A DNA stretch of 64,000 bases from JAMBLL01 sp964460075 (GCA_964460075.1 CAYWPC010000013.1:5966-69965), one strand, 5' to 3'; counted from the stretch's first letter, positions 52,251-60,969 are shown. Numbers and translations are program-made. Notes: generated from the sequence alone by a model not told the origin.

Positions 52251-53845
52251 GTTCGGAACACTCCCCAACCGCCTTTGACACCCTCAATGGTCTGATTGTG
52301 GGCAACCGAGATCGCGATGCCGAGTACCGTTCTCGAGTCACGCGGATCGATGATGCCGTCATCCCAGACTCGGCCTGTGGCGTAGAGGGCCTGTGATTCG
52401 TGGTCCATCTTCATCTCAAGGAACTGCTTGCGCTGCGCCAGGTTCTCTTCGTCGACGTGCTCGCCCTTGGACGCAGCAGAGGAGCGAGCCACGATGTCGA
52501 GAACGCCTGCGAGTTGTTTGCCACCCATCACGCCGATCCGGTGCGACGGCCACGTGAACACGAACCGCGGATCGTAGGCTCGCCCCGCCATGGCATAGTT
52601 CCCAGCCCCGTATGAGGCGCCGATCATCAGCGTGAAGTGGGGAACAGTGCTGTTGGAGACAGCGTTGATGAGCTGCGATCCATGCTTGATGATGCCTCCC
52701 TGTTCATAGGCTGTGCCGACCATGAACCCTGTGATGTTTTGGAGGAACACGATCGGTGTGTCGGTCTGGTTACACAGCTGAATGAACTGGGTTCCCTTCT
52801 GAGATTCCTGGGAGAACAAGATGCCGTTGTTGGCGATGACACCGACAGGATGACCCCAGATCGAACCCCAGCCAGTGATGAGCTGTGAGCCGTAGAGCGG
52901 CTTGAATTCCTCAAACCGACTCCCGTCGAGAATGCGCGCGAGTACCTCTCGCATGTCGAAGGGAACACGGAGATCGTTTGGAACGATGCCGAGCAGCTCT
53001 TCGCTGTCGTACACGGGAGGATCTGGTGCGAGGGACGGACCGGGTCCCAGCTTTCGCCAGTTGAGGTGGGCCATGATGTCACGGCCGATCCGGATGGCAT
53101 CCATTTCGTCGACTGCGAGGTAGTCAGACAGGCCAGAGACGCGCGAGTGCATCTCTGCTCCACCGAGGTCCTCCGGGTCAGCGTCCTCGTCGATCGCCAT
53201 CTTGACGAGCGGTGGACCTCCGAGGTACACCTCAGCTCGATTCTTCACCATCACTACGTAGTCGCTCATCCCTGGCTGATAGGCACCTCCTGCGGTGGAG
53301 GATCCAAAGACGAGCGAGATGACGGGTATGCCGGCTGCCGACAGTCTCGTGTAGTTCTTGAACGTTGCACCACCGGGTACGAACACCTCTGCCTGCTGGT
53401 CGAGTGCCGCCCCGCCGGACTCGACCATCTGGAGGTATGGCAATCGGTTGCGTTGAGCGATCTCCTGAGCTCGCAGCGCCTTTCGGATGCCTGTGGCTGT
53501 TGCCGTTCCGCCCTTCACCGTCAGATCGGAGCCGGTTATGAGCGTCTCGACACCTGAGACGATCCCGATCCCCGTCACACTCGTCGCACCGAGGGGGTCG
53601 TTCGTGCCCCATCCAGCAAGGGGCATCAGTTCGAGAAACGGAGTGTCAGGGTCGATGAGCAGCTCGATGCGCTCTCGGACAAGCAGCTTTCCCCTCCTGC
53701 GGTGCCGTTCGATGTAGCGATCTCCACCAATAGTGAGGACTTTTGTGTGCTCTGCTTCGACGATTTCGACTGCCTCAAGCGCCGCTTCGCTGTAGGCCAT
53801 GAATTCGGCGGACCGGGGGTCGATCTTGGATCGGATCACCTGCAT
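52247..53845 (-). CDS. atuC: acyl-CoA carboxylase, beta (carboxyltransferase) subunit
   Basis: A 532-aa carboxyltransferase of the methylcrotonyl/geranyl-CoA carboxylase type. Seen: GRDRYIERHRRRGKLLVRERIELLIDPDTPFLEL-like entry, VESGGAALDQQAEVFVPGG, VFGSSTAGGAYQPGMSDY, GGPPLVKMA, FLQNITGFMVGTAYEQGGIIKHGSQLINAV and GASYGAGNYAMAGRAYDP. It is the first gene of the operon. The ATG at 53845 has no clear ribosome site but has TACGAT six nt upstream, so translation may be leaderless. Confidence 0.92.
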   Translation of the reverse strand: MQVIRSKIDPRSAEFMAYSEAALEAVEIVEAEHTKVLTIGGDRYIERHRRRGKLLVRERIELLIDPDTPFLELMPLAGWGTNDPLGATSVTGIGIVSGVETLITGSDLTVKGGTATATGIRKALRAQEIAQRNRLPYLQMVESGGAALDQQAEVFVPGGATFKNYTRLSAAGIPVISLVFGSSTAGGAYQPGMSDYVVMVKNRAEVYLGGPPLVKMAIDEDADPEDLGGAEMHSRVSGLSDYLAVDEMDAIRIGRDIMAHLNWRKLGPGPSLAPDPPVYDSEELLGIVPNDLRVPFDMREVLARILDGSRFEEFKPLYGSQLITGWGSIWGHPVGVIANNGILFSQESQKGTQFIQLCNQTDTPIVFLQNITGFMVGTAYEQGGIIKHGSQLINAVSNSTVPHFTLMIGASYGAGNYAMAGRAYDPRFVFTWPSHRIGVMGGKQLAGVLDIVARSSAASKGEHVDEENLAQRKQFLEMKMDHESQALYATGRVWDDGIIDPRDSRTVLGIAISVAHNQTIEGVKGGWGVFRT

Positions 53846-53857
53846 GGACCCATCGTA
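53846..53857 (-). promoter_or_regulatory. leaderless-type -10 box of the carboxylase operon
   Basis: Read leftward: TACGAT (53852-53857), six bases GGGTCC, ATG at 53845. Same spacing as the other TAnnnT starts in this window. Confidence 0.45.
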
Positions 53858-53993
53858 GCTTACCGAGCGAGCGCCCGCTCGGTGTATGAATATCGCGGCA
53901 CACCTACCGATTTCCCCGGTTGTCTTCCCGACCAAATGTGCTCGTCACGTCCCACACCTGCGAACGCACAGACGTCAAGGCACGTGCCGACGC

Positions 53994-54332
53994 CTATACG
54001 TCGTTGGCTCGATACACGCGAACGTCGACACGTTCCATCGTGACAAGCCCGTCTTCGATCATCGCGTCGAGGGTCGGAAGGATTGCTTCGATCTTCTCGA
54101 CTGTGTCGACGCACTCGATCACGATCGGCAGGTCTTCCGACAGGCGAAGGATGTGAGCAGTGTGGAGTCTGCTGGATTTGCCGAACCCTTCGATTCCACG
54201 AAGGACGGTGGCTCCGGCAAGACCTTCTCGGCGGAGAGACTCGACGATCGCCATGTAGAGCGGCTGCCCCTGATGGACATCGGACTCACCAATGAAGATA
54301 CGTAGGAGCCGATTGTCTGCCTCACGAATCAT
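53994..54332 (-). CDS. DUF190 PII-like protein of the fluoride operon
   Basis: A 112-aa ferredoxin-like/PII-like protein of the DUF190 family (LLRIFIGESDVHQGQPLYMAIVESLRREGLAGATVLRGIEGFG... IVIECVDTVEKIEAIL). DUF190 genes often accompany crcB/fluC and may sense a ligand for the channel. AAGGGG precedes the ATG. It is the last gene of the fluoride-riboswitch operon, 12 nt after the second FluC gene. Confidence 0.9.
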   Translation of the reverse strand: MIREADNRLLRIFIGESDVHQGQPLYMAIVESLRREGLAGATVLRGIEGFGKSSRLHTAHILRLSEDLPIVIECVDTVEKIEAILPTLDAMIEDGLVTMERVDVRVYRANDV

Positions 54333-54344
54333 GGATCGCCCCTT

Positions 54345-54698
54345 TCAGCTCGCTAGGTAGTAGCCGAGCGCGGCAAGCATCACGCCGAGCGTCGGCAGCA
54401 CCGTGAGATTCAGCATAGATCCGAGACTCGGCCTTGGGAGGATGCCGAGACGCACGGTCTCGACCATCCAAGTTGAGAACGTCGTGAAGCCACCAAGGAA
54501 GCCGACAACAGCCAACTCGAGAAGTGAGGGGATACTTGCAGCTCCAACGACGGCACCGAGGGCAAGGGCCCCGATGAGGTTGACGGCCGCTGTGCCAACA
54601 GGGATGTGGGACCCGGTACGCCGCTGGAGCGTTCCAGACAGGATGTAGCGGGCGAGGGCACCGATCGATCCAGCAGTGGCAGCGATCAGCAGCGTCAT
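54345..54698 (-). CDS. crcB: fluoride channel FluC/CrcB, second subunit
   Basis: A 117-aa four-helix membrane protein that exports fluoride. Motifs: GSIGALARYILSG, GTAAVNLIGALALG (pore Asn) and FLGGFTTFSTWMVE (Phe box). It overlaps the first FluC gene by 4 nt. Two different FluC subunits next to each other suggest a heterodimer, as in many Gram-positive bacteria where paired genes are needed together. Confidence 0.95.
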   Translation of the reverse strand: MTLLIAATAGSIGALARYILSGTLQRRTGSHIPVGTAAVNLIGALALGAVVGAASIPSLLELAVVGFLGGFTTFSTWMVETVRLGILPRPSLGSMLNLTVLPTLGVMLAALGYYLAS

Positions 54699-55123
54699 CG
54701 GCCGGCACTCCCCAACCTGTGACCCAGCACCGCAGCAGCGAGCCCTCCCAGCGTCGATGCAAGGACATATCCAGCAGCAATCGTGGCACGACCAACATCG
54801 AGAAGCTGAACAACTTCGAGGCTAAATGCCGAGAACGTTGTGAACGAACCAAGGGCGCCGATCGCCCAGAACTGCAATGACCAGCGACCAGACACGGCCC
54901 GCTCCCTTCGTGCAAGGTAGAACCCGAGGATGAGCGATCCGAAGAGATTGACCGCGAGGGTCCCGGTAGGGAAGCGACCTGGTGAGTCTGGAGTCGCAGC
55001 GACAACGATAATCCTCACTGCCGAGCCAAGGAACCCTCCTGCAAGAACGGCAAGCGGTGCAACCCACGGGCTCGACCTGAGTCTGTCTGCTATCGAACGG
55101 GTGTGCGTCACAGCTTCTGACAT
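54695..55123 (-). CDS. crcB: fluoride channel FluC/CrcB, first subunit
   Basis: A 142-aa FluC subunit with four hydrophobic helices and a charged N-terminal extension of about 25 residues. Motifs: GGFLGSAVRIIVV, GTLAVNLFGSLILGF (pore Asn) and GALGSFTTFSAFSLE (Phe box). I use the ATG at 55123; a GTG at 55135 is in frame. The ribosome site GGGAG is within a segment that can pair with the riboswitch 3' strand, so translation should depend on fluoride. Confidence 0.92.
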   Translation of the reverse strand: MSEAVTHTRSIADRLRSSPWVAPLAVLAGGFLGSAVRIIVVAATPDSPGRFPTGTLAVNLFGSLILGFYLARRERAVSGRWSLQFWAIGALGSFTTFSAFSLEVVQLLDVGRATIAAGYVLASTLGGLAAAVLGHRLGSAGR

Positions 55124-55143
55124 GGCTCCCTGCACAAGTCGTT

Positions 55144-55197
55144 GTTTGCAGGAGCCATCAGCCGTGTGGCGGTTGTGGCGAGCTCCATCGCCGTCCC
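55144..55197 (-). ncRNA. fluoride riboswitch (crcB motif)
   Basis: Read leftward, the segment has the crcB-motif landmarks: GGCGATGGAGC, TCGCC, ACAACCGCC, GGCTGAT and GGCTCC. P1 is GGAGC/GCTCC and the pseudoknot is GGCGA/TCGCC. The aptamer starts right after a likely -10 (TATGAT, 55202-55207). Just downstream, TGCAGGGAGCC, which contains the ribosome site, can pair with GGCTCCTGCA of the aptamer 3' end. So fluoride binding should free the ribosome site: a translational ON switch. Confidence 0.9.
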
Positions 55198-55300
55198 ATG
55201 AATCATAGATCCGTTCTCAGATTCATCTCCGCTGTTCACCGTCGCCGGTCGGCTTACCCGTGAGGGTCATACTCATCGATGGTGCACGAGACGGATCCGA

Positions 55301-55804
55301 TCAGCTGATGGACGACTGGTACGCGTCGACGAACGCGACGGCTGTTGCCCTTCGGATCTTCGCGACACCAAAACCGGCGGTACTCCCACTGTTCGTCGTC
55401 ACAGAGACAAGCGGCATCGACTGGCCGAAGAGCTTCGTCGTTCCCATCGCGACCTCGGCAATGTCTGCACGTGGCATGACACCGAGAAGGTTCTTCACCT
55501 TGCCGAACGCCCCGACGGTGTACACGATGATGCGTCGATCGGTGAGAACGACGGCGACCTGTCGCCCCTTCGACGATCCCACCCCTGCGGCCTCGTTGCT
55601 TGTGCGACGGTCTTCACCGGCGCTGGCGCCGAGCTTGCTCCCGAAGAGCAGGCCTACCGCGCCGAGAGAGACGCCACCGGCAGCGCCCAGTATCCCCGCC
55701 TCGGCCTCCCCGTCTGGTATGGCTTGCACCGCAGCGAGAACCTCCTCCCCTGGTTCGAGGTCGTTGGCCACCCCGCGTACAAGCTTGTCGAGTTTGCTTC
55801 CCAC
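55301..55804 (-). CDS. bacterial PH-like protein with Gly-rich segment
   Basis: A 167-aa protein. Helical N-terminus (LDKLVRGVANDLEPGEEVLAAVQ), a Gly/Leu-rich stretch (GILGAAGGVSLGAVGLLFGSKLG, about 38-60) that may contact a membrane, then a PH-like fold (VAVVLTDRRIIVYTVGAFGKVKNLLGVMPRADIAEVAMG). It is a likely distant paralogue of 38367-38834. GTG start with GAGGAG. Function unknown. Confidence 0.75.
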   Translation of the reverse strand: MGSKLDKLVRGVANDLEPGEEVLAAVQAIPDGEAEAGILGAAGGVSLGAVGLLFGSKLGASAGEDRRTSNEAAGVGSSKGRQVAVVLTDRRIIVYTVGAFGKVKNLLGVMPRADIAEVAMGTTKLFGQSMPLVSVTTNSGSTAGFGVAKIRRATAVAFVDAYQSSIS

Positions 55805-55904
55805 ACCGGTCTCCTCTCTCTGGGGAGTCTCAGGTCGTACGACCCGACTCTGCCGGCTCAGCCATGCTACTGCGCGGACTTCGACGCGGCGAGGGATCGG
55901 GTGC

Positions 55905-57014
55905 TCAGTCGTTTGCGGCCAGAACCCGCAGGGCGTTCTCGCCGAGAACCTTCCTGATGTCGGGCTCTGACCATCCTCTCTCTATGAGCTCCACCGTGAT
56001 CGCGGGGTAGGTGGACACGTCCTCGAGTCCCACCGGTGTCACCTCGATACCGTCGAAGTCTGATCCGAGCCCGACATGGTCCACACCGGCAACGGATGCG
56101 ACGTGTTCAACGTGGTCAACGACGTCGGCGACCGTTCCACGAGCGATCTGACGTTCATGGAGGCGCCGCGCCATTTCTGCTTCGAATGCCTCATCGGTGT
56201 CGAAGGCACCTCGAAGCTCTCTGGCCTCTTGGAACATCTCGACCATTTGGGCGGCGGATTCTGCCAGAACGAACGGTGGGAAGAAATTGACCATGACGAC
56301 CCCGTTGTTGTCGGCGACGGTTTCGAGTACGTCGTCCGGCACGTTTCGCGGGTGCGGCGCGATTGCTCTAGCCCCGGAGTGCGATGCCATGACCGGCCGC
56401 TCAGATGTCTCCAATGCGTCGCGCATCGTCTCATCGGACACGTGGGAGATGTCGACGACCATACCGATCTCATTCATGGCGGTAACCACCGTACGGCCAA
56501 AACCGGTCAACCCGCCGTGGCGACGCACGTCGGTCGCCGAATCGGCCCAATCGATGGTGTCACCGTGGGTGAGTGTCAGGTAGCGCACGCCGCGAGCACG
56601 GAGTGCCCGCAACTTTCCGAGTTCGTTCTCGATCGCGTGACCGCCCTCAGCCCCGAGAAGCGAAGCGGTTCTCCCCTCACGGCCGATCGCGATTGCCTGT
56701 GCAGCAGTGTCCACAGCGGCGAGATGGTCCGGGTCGTTGTGAATCATCATCTCGACGATTTGTATCTGGGAGATGACGGCATCGAAGGGATCCGGCTGCC
56801 ATGCAGGTACGAAGACGGACCAGAATTGGGCTCCGACACCACCCACGGCGAGCCGAGGTCCGTCGGTGTGGTATCCGGGAAGCTCTTTGGATGGGTCAGC
56901 GACCCGTAGATCGCCCCCAGCGCGGACACGGATCGCCCATGGCAGATCGTTGTGTCCGTCAACGACGGGCATCGAGGCGTGAATCTTGCGCGCTTGTTCG
57001 AAGGGTTGGGGCAT
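55905..57014 (-). CDS. membrane dipeptidase (M19 family)
   Basis: A 369-aa zinc dipeptidase of the renal dipeptidase family. The metal ligands are in VVDGHNDLPWA (HxD), LLGAEGGHAI (Glu), VDISHVSDE (His) and MASHSGARA (His); GLGSDFDG (Asp) lies near residue 320. No signal peptide, so it is probably cytoplasmic and acts on dipeptides or D-amino acid-containing substrates. No Shine-Dalgarno sequence; TAGACT six nt before the ATG suggests a leaderless mRNA. It is divergent from the methyltransferase gene. Confidence 0.92.
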   Translation of the reverse strand: MPQPFEQARKIHASMPVVDGHNDLPWAIRVRAGGDLRVADPSKELPGYHTDGPRLAVGGVGAQFWSVFVPAWQPDPFDAVISQIQIVEMMIHNDPDHLAAVDTAAQAIAIGREGRTASLLGAEGGHAIENELGKLRALRARGVRYLTLTHGDTIDWADSATDVRRHGGLTGFGRTVVTAMNEIGMVVDISHVSDETMRDALETSERPVMASHSGARAIAPHPRNVPDDVLETVADNNGVVMVNFFPPFVLAESAAQMVEMFQEARELRGAFDTDEAFEAEMARRLHERQIARGTVADVVDHVEHVASVAGVDHVGLGSDFDGIEVTPVGLEDVSTYPAITVELIERGWSEPDIRKVLGENALRVLAAND

Positions 57015-57026
57015 TCGTGCAGTCTA
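57015..57026 (-). promoter_or_regulatory. leaderless-type -10 box of the dipeptidase gene
   Basis: Read leftward: TAGACT (57021-57026), six bases GCACGA, ATG at 57014. No ribosome site precedes the ATG. Confidence 0.45.
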
Positions 57027-57089
57027 CGTACCCGCACCACAAGCGTTGCGGTGAGGGCGCGGCATCTAGCACGCACCGAAGCCACACCG

Positions 57090-57102
57090 TACGATGGCCG
57101 GC
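57090..57102 (+). promoter_or_regulatory. leaderless-type -10 box of the methyltransferase gene
   Basis: TACGAT (57090-57095), seven bases GGCCGGC, then ATG at 57103. An in-frame ATG at 57094 overlaps the -10 box and would not be transcribed, which decides the start. Confidence 0.5.
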
Positions 57103-57672
57103 ATGATGATGGGCGACCACACCGAACGTGACCATTGGAACCGGCGGTATGCCGAACGGCCATGGCCAGACGATCCATCGCTCTGGTTGGTGCAGAACGC
57201 CGACCTCCTCACAGACACCGGTCGCGCCCTCGATGTGGCAGGAGGAACAGGGCGTAACGCCCTCTGGCTGGCACAACGGGGCTGGTCCGTCACTATCGCC
57301 GACATCTCCGACGTGGGAATCGCCATTGCCCGTCAACGCGCCGAGGCGATCGACGTCACCCTCGAAACACACCTCGTCGACCTCGACGCCGATGCACTCG
57401 CCACAGGCCCATGGGACCTGGTCATGTTGTTTCACTACCTCAAGCGAGATATCTTCTCCGCCATCGCCACGACCCTTCGACCGGGAGGCACGCTCATTGG
57501 GGCACTTGCAACGGTCACGAACCTTGAGCGCAACGAACGGCCACCGCTGCCCTATCTGCTCGACGATGGCGAGCTTCCCGATTTGGTTGGCGACATGGAG
57601 CTCGTTCGCTATCAAGAGGGATGGCTCGACGATCGCCACGACGCCCGTTTCGTGGCCCACAAACCGACTTGA
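57103..57672 (+). CDS. class I SAM-dependent methyltransferase (TehB-like)
   Basis: A 189-aa methyltransferase. The entry HWNRRYAERPWPDDPSLWL, motif I LDVAGGTGRNALWLAQRGWSVTIADIS and motif IV WDLVMLFHYLKRDIF fit TehB-like or thiol/heavy-atom methyltransferases. The start at the first of three ATGs is chosen from the promoter position. Substrate unknown. Divergent from the dipeptidase gene; the two leaderless promoters lie about 65 bp apart. Confidence 0.85.
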   Translation: MMMGDHTERDHWNRRYAERPWPDDPSLWLVQNADLLTDTGRALDVAGGTGRNALWLAQRGWSVTIADISDVGIAIARQRAEAIDVTLETHLVDLDADALATGPWDLVMLFHYLKRDIFSAIATTLRPGGTLIGALATVTNLERNERPPLPYLLDDGELPDLVGDMELVRYQEGWLDDRHDARFVAHKPT

Positions 57673-57836
57673 TCTCACGACCGGCCTACCTTCACGGGTG
57701 GTAGGGTGGCTCCGCATGCGGGACACTCCCGCTGGCACGGCAGCACGTGGCCAGGGCGCACACAACGCCCCGCCGTGTTCGCTTGTCCGGCGTTTCGTCT
57801 CGTGACCATACGTAACCTCATCCCTGGAGAGAAACT

Positions 57837-58607
57837 GTGGAGCAAGACCGAGTTCGCCTCGACGTTGACGGACCCATCGCGACGGTGACCCTCGCACGCC
57901 CGGAGAAGCGCAACGCCCTGGGCCTGGATCTCATGCGGTCAGTGATCGATACGCTCGACCGCGTGCCGTCCGATGTCGGTGTCGTGATCATGGCTGCAGA
58001 GGGCAAGGTGTTCTCCGCCGGTCACGACATGTCCGAGATGATCGATCGACCTGACGACTATTACATCGACCTGTTCGATACCTGTACCCAGATGATGCAG
58101 GCGGTACGAAGCTTGCAACAGCCGGTCATTGCCAAGATACAGGGCACAGCCACGGCAGCGGGGTGCCAACTCGTGGCGAGCTGCGATCTCGCCGTTGCGT
58201 CTGAGACCGCGTGGTTTGCAACACCGGGAGTCAAGATCGGGTTGTTCTGTCACACACCCATGGTGCCGGTGAGCCGTGCCGTCGGCCACAAGCGGGCGAT
58301 GCAGATGCTGCTCACCGGCGAGCCGGTTAATGCTTCCACGGCACTCGACTGGGGCCTCATCAACGAGGTAGTGCCCCCAGGAGACCTCGACGACGCAGTG
58401 CTCGAGATGGCACGCAAGATTCTGCGCTACTCCAGGAGCACTATCGCTCTAGGAAAGAGCACGTATTACGCCCAAGCCGATATGCCGGAGGATGCAGCGT
58501 ACGACGTTGCCTCACCGGTTATGGCAGCGAACGCTGCCAACGTCGACGCCCAGGAGGGGATGGGTGCCTTTCTAGAGAAACGCGAGCCACTATGGAGCAA
58601 TCAGTAA
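57837..58607 (+). CDS. enoyl-CoA hydratase family protein
   Basis: A 256-aa crotonase-fold enzyme. The oxyanion hole is formed by KVFSAGHDMSEM (about residue 60) and GTATAAGCQLVASCDLAVAS (about 105). The active-site region FATPGVKIGLFCHTPMVPVSR resembles ECHDC3-type proteins, in which the classic Glu pair is partly missing. GTG start after GGAGAG. It overlaps the acyl-CoA synthetase gene by 16 nt, so they are co-translated and probably act in the same fatty or aromatic acid route. Confidence 0.88.
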   Translation: MEQDRVRLDVDGPIATVTLARPEKRNALGLDLMRSVIDTLDRVPSDVGVVIMAAEGKVFSAGHDMSEMIDRPDDYYIDLFDTCTQMMQAVRSLQQPVIAKIQGTATAAGCQLVASCDLAVASETAWFATPGVKIGLFCHTPMVPVSRAVGHKRAMQMLLTGEPVNASTALDWGLINEVVPPGDLDDAVLEMARKILRYSRSTIALGKSTYYAQADMPEDAAYDVASPVMAANAANVDAQEGMGAFLEKREPLWSNQ

Positions 58608-60202
58608 TCCCCGTATACCGCACCGAACTGACACCGCTCTCGTTCCTGGAGCGGGCCGCGATCGTGTGGCCGGACAAGGTCGCGATCGTTCACGGCGACC
58701 TTAAGATCAGCTATGCGGAGATGGCGGCCCGCGCTACACGCCTCGCGCATGCGTTGCGGGCGTCTGGCATCCAGGCCGGAGACAGGGTGGCGTTCCTGTG
58801 CCCGAACGTCCCTGACATGCTGATTGCTCATTTCGCCGTGCCGCTCATCGAGGCTGTCCTGGTTGCGATAAATACGCGGCTGTCGCCCGAGGAGGTCAGG
58901 ACGATTCTCGATCACTCGGGATCGAAGATGCTGGTGGGAGACACGGCCTTGCTCGCCGACCTCGGACCCGTCGTTGATGACCTTGCAACGGTCACGGAGA
59001 TCGTTGCAATCGACGAGACCGAAACCAAGGTGGGCTACGCCACCACACCGTACGACGATCTTCTTGCACGAGGTACGGACGACCCTCTGGCGTGGTGCGT
59101 GGACGACGAAGAGCGAACGATCTCGATCAATTACACCTCTGGGACGACCGGACAACCCAAGGGCGTGATGTACACCCATCGCGGCGCCTACCTCAACGCC
59201 CTAGGAGAAGTCATCCACTCGAGCCACTCCCCGGATTCCATCTATCTGTGGACACTTCCGATGTTTCACTGCAACGGCTGGTGCACAACCTGGGGTGTCA
59301 CGGCGATCGGTGGCACGCATGTCTGCCTTCGCCAGGTCGAGCCTGCACAGATCTGGTCGCTCATCGACACGCAAGGCGTCACCCATTTCAACGCAGCACC
59401 GACCGTGCTGATCGGCCTCGTTAACGCCCCTGAGGCCCACCCGTTCCCGCAGCCGGTGACGATCACGACGGCGGGGGCGCCGCCGAGCCCGACGATCATC
59501 GAGGCGATCGAAGGCCTCGGCGCACGACTTGTCCACGTCTACGGTCTCACCGAGACGTACGGCCCGCACACGGTCTGCGAACTGCAACCCGGTTTTGCCG
59601 ATCTCGACGTTGCTGAGAGATCCAATTTCTTGGCCCGCCAAGGCGTGTCGTTCATCACAGCGGACCCAACCCGAGTTGTGGATGACAACATGGTTGACGT
59701 CGCCAGAAACGCAGCAACCCTCGGCGAGGTGGTGATGCGTGGCAACAATGTCATGAAGGGCTACTTCGATGCCCCTGAAGCCACCCAAGAGGCGTTCCGT
59801 GGTGGAGAGTTCCACTCTGGTGATGTGGCTGTGTGGCATCCGGACAACTACATCGATCTGAGAGACCGATCGAAGGACATCGTCATCTCGGGCGGAGAGA
59901 ACATCTCCACGATCGAGGTTGAGCGCGCAATCGTGTCACACCCCGCGGTACTTGAATGTGCGGTCGTGGCGGTGCCGCACGAAACCTGGGGTGAGCGCCC
60001 CAAGGCCTTCGTCGTCCTCAAGGATGGCCAACAGGCCGACAGCGGCGAGATCATCGAGCACGTCAGGGATCGACTCGCTCATTTCAAGGCCCCTGATGTT
60101 GTGGACATCGTCAGCGCACTTCCGAAGACTTCAACCGGCAAGATTCAAAAGTACGTCCTGCGCGACAAGGAGTGGGCTGGCTACGAGCGCCGGATTCATT
60201 AG
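58592..60202 (+). CDS. acyl-CoA synthetase (AMP-forming)
   Basis: A 536-aa ligase that activates a carboxylic acid with ATP and CoA. The P-loop is YTSGTTGQPKGVMYTHRGA (about residue 180). A5-type YGLTETYGP and the hinge DRSKDIVISGGENIS (about 425) follow, with the catalytic Lys in PKTSTGKIQKYVLR near the C-terminus. The overall form matches medium/long-chain FadD- or DMSP/methylmercaptopropionate-type ligases. It overlaps the enoyl-CoA hydratase gene. Confidence 0.93.
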   Translation: MEQSVIPVYRTELTPLSFLERAAIVWPDKVAIVHGDLKISYAEMAARATRLAHALRASGIQAGDRVAFLCPNVPDMLIAHFAVPLIEAVLVAINTRLSPEEVRTILDHSGSKMLVGDTALLADLGPVVDDLATVTEIVAIDETETKVGYATTPYDDLLARGTDDPLAWCVDDEERTISINYTSGTTGQPKGVMYTHRGAYLNALGEVIHSSHSPDSIYLWTLPMFHCNGWCTTWGVTAIGGTHVCLRQVEPAQIWSLIDTQGVTHFNAAPTVLIGLVNAPEAHPFPQPVTITTAGAPPSPTIIEAIEGLGARLVHVYGLTETYGPHTVCELQPGFADLDVAERSNFLARQGVSFITADPTRVVDDNMVDVARNAATLGEVVMRGNNVMKGYFDAPEATQEAFRGGEFHSGDVAVWHPDNYIDLRDRSKDIVISGGENISTIEVERAIVSHPAVLECAVVAVPHETWGERPKAFVVLKDGQQADSGEIIEHVRDRLAHFKAPDVVDIVSALPKTSTGKIQKYVLRDKEWAGYERRIH

Positions 60203-60357
60203 CGGGTAGGCGCATTACCGTCACAACCTGTGCACGACGGACATCACAGATCGCGTTGTGCCCCGCCCAAGGGCTCTCTGGGGACGGGTTCCCAACTATT
60301 GATTGCAGACCCTGATTCGTTTGTCAGGTCTGGGAGCGCAAGAGGAAGGTGTTCGCC

Positions 60358-60969
60358 ATGGCTGAGATCAAAGTCGTGTTCTTCGACATAGGTGGTGTGC
60401 TGCTGACCAACGGTTGGGATCGAACATCTCGACATGTGGCAGCCGAAGCATTCAATCTCGAATGGGAAGACTTTCAGGAGAGACACGAGTCCGTGTCGAA
60501 CGATTTCGAGATAGGGAATCTCTCGATCTCAGAGTATCTCCAGCGCACTGTCCTGTATCGCAAGCGCGACTTCACCGAATCCGACTTCGTTGACTTTATG
60601 AAGAGCCGCTCGGCCCCGATACCGGGGTCACTGGCCGTGGCAAGCGACCTCGCGAGCACCGGCCAATACCTCCTGGCCACACTCAACAATGAGTCCCGCG
60701 AGTTGAATGACTATCGCATCAAGTCGTTTGGATTGCAGGACAGCTTCTCGGTCTTTCTGTCGTCGAGTTATCTCGGCGTGTCTAAGCCACATAAGGAGAT
60801 CTACCGGATCGCGATCGACATCACGCAACACCGCCCGGATGAGTGCGTCTTCATCGACGACCGCGAGCTCAACCTGGAGTGTGCGAACCTTGCAGGCATC
60901 CGTCCGATCCATTTCACGAACGCCGACAACCTCCGCACCTCGCTGCGGGATCTCGGTGTAGCACTATGA
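60358..60969 (+). CDS. HAD-superfamily hydrolase
   Basis: A 203-aa HAD-like phosphatase/dehalogenase. Motif I is VVFFDIGGVLLTNGWD (nucleophile Asp; second Asp replaced by Gly, as is usual for the DxGGVL subgroup). Motif II is LATLNNES, motif III Lys is in LGVSKPHKEIYRIA, and motif IV is CVFIDDRELNLECA. The ATG at 60358 has AGGAAGG; a GTG 9 nt upstream is less likely. It stands 15 nt before the 6-phosphogluconate dehydrogenase gene, so the two form an operon and it may act on a sugar phosphate. Confidence 0.88.
   Translation: MAEIKVVFFDIGGVLLTNGWDRTSRHVAAEAFNLEWEDFQERHESVSNDFEIGNLSISEYLQRTVLYRKRDFTESDFVDFMKSRSAPIPGSLAVASDLASTGQYLLATLNNESRELNDYRIKSFGLQDSFSVFLSSSYLGVSKPHKEIYRIAIDITQHRPDECVFIDDRELNLECANLAGIRPIHFTNADNLRTSLRDLGVAL

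Noticed and set aside
56076..56909. 277-codon open frame opposite the dipeptidase gene
   Set aside because: Mirror of the M19 gene in codon-biased DNA, no start signal, no family motif.
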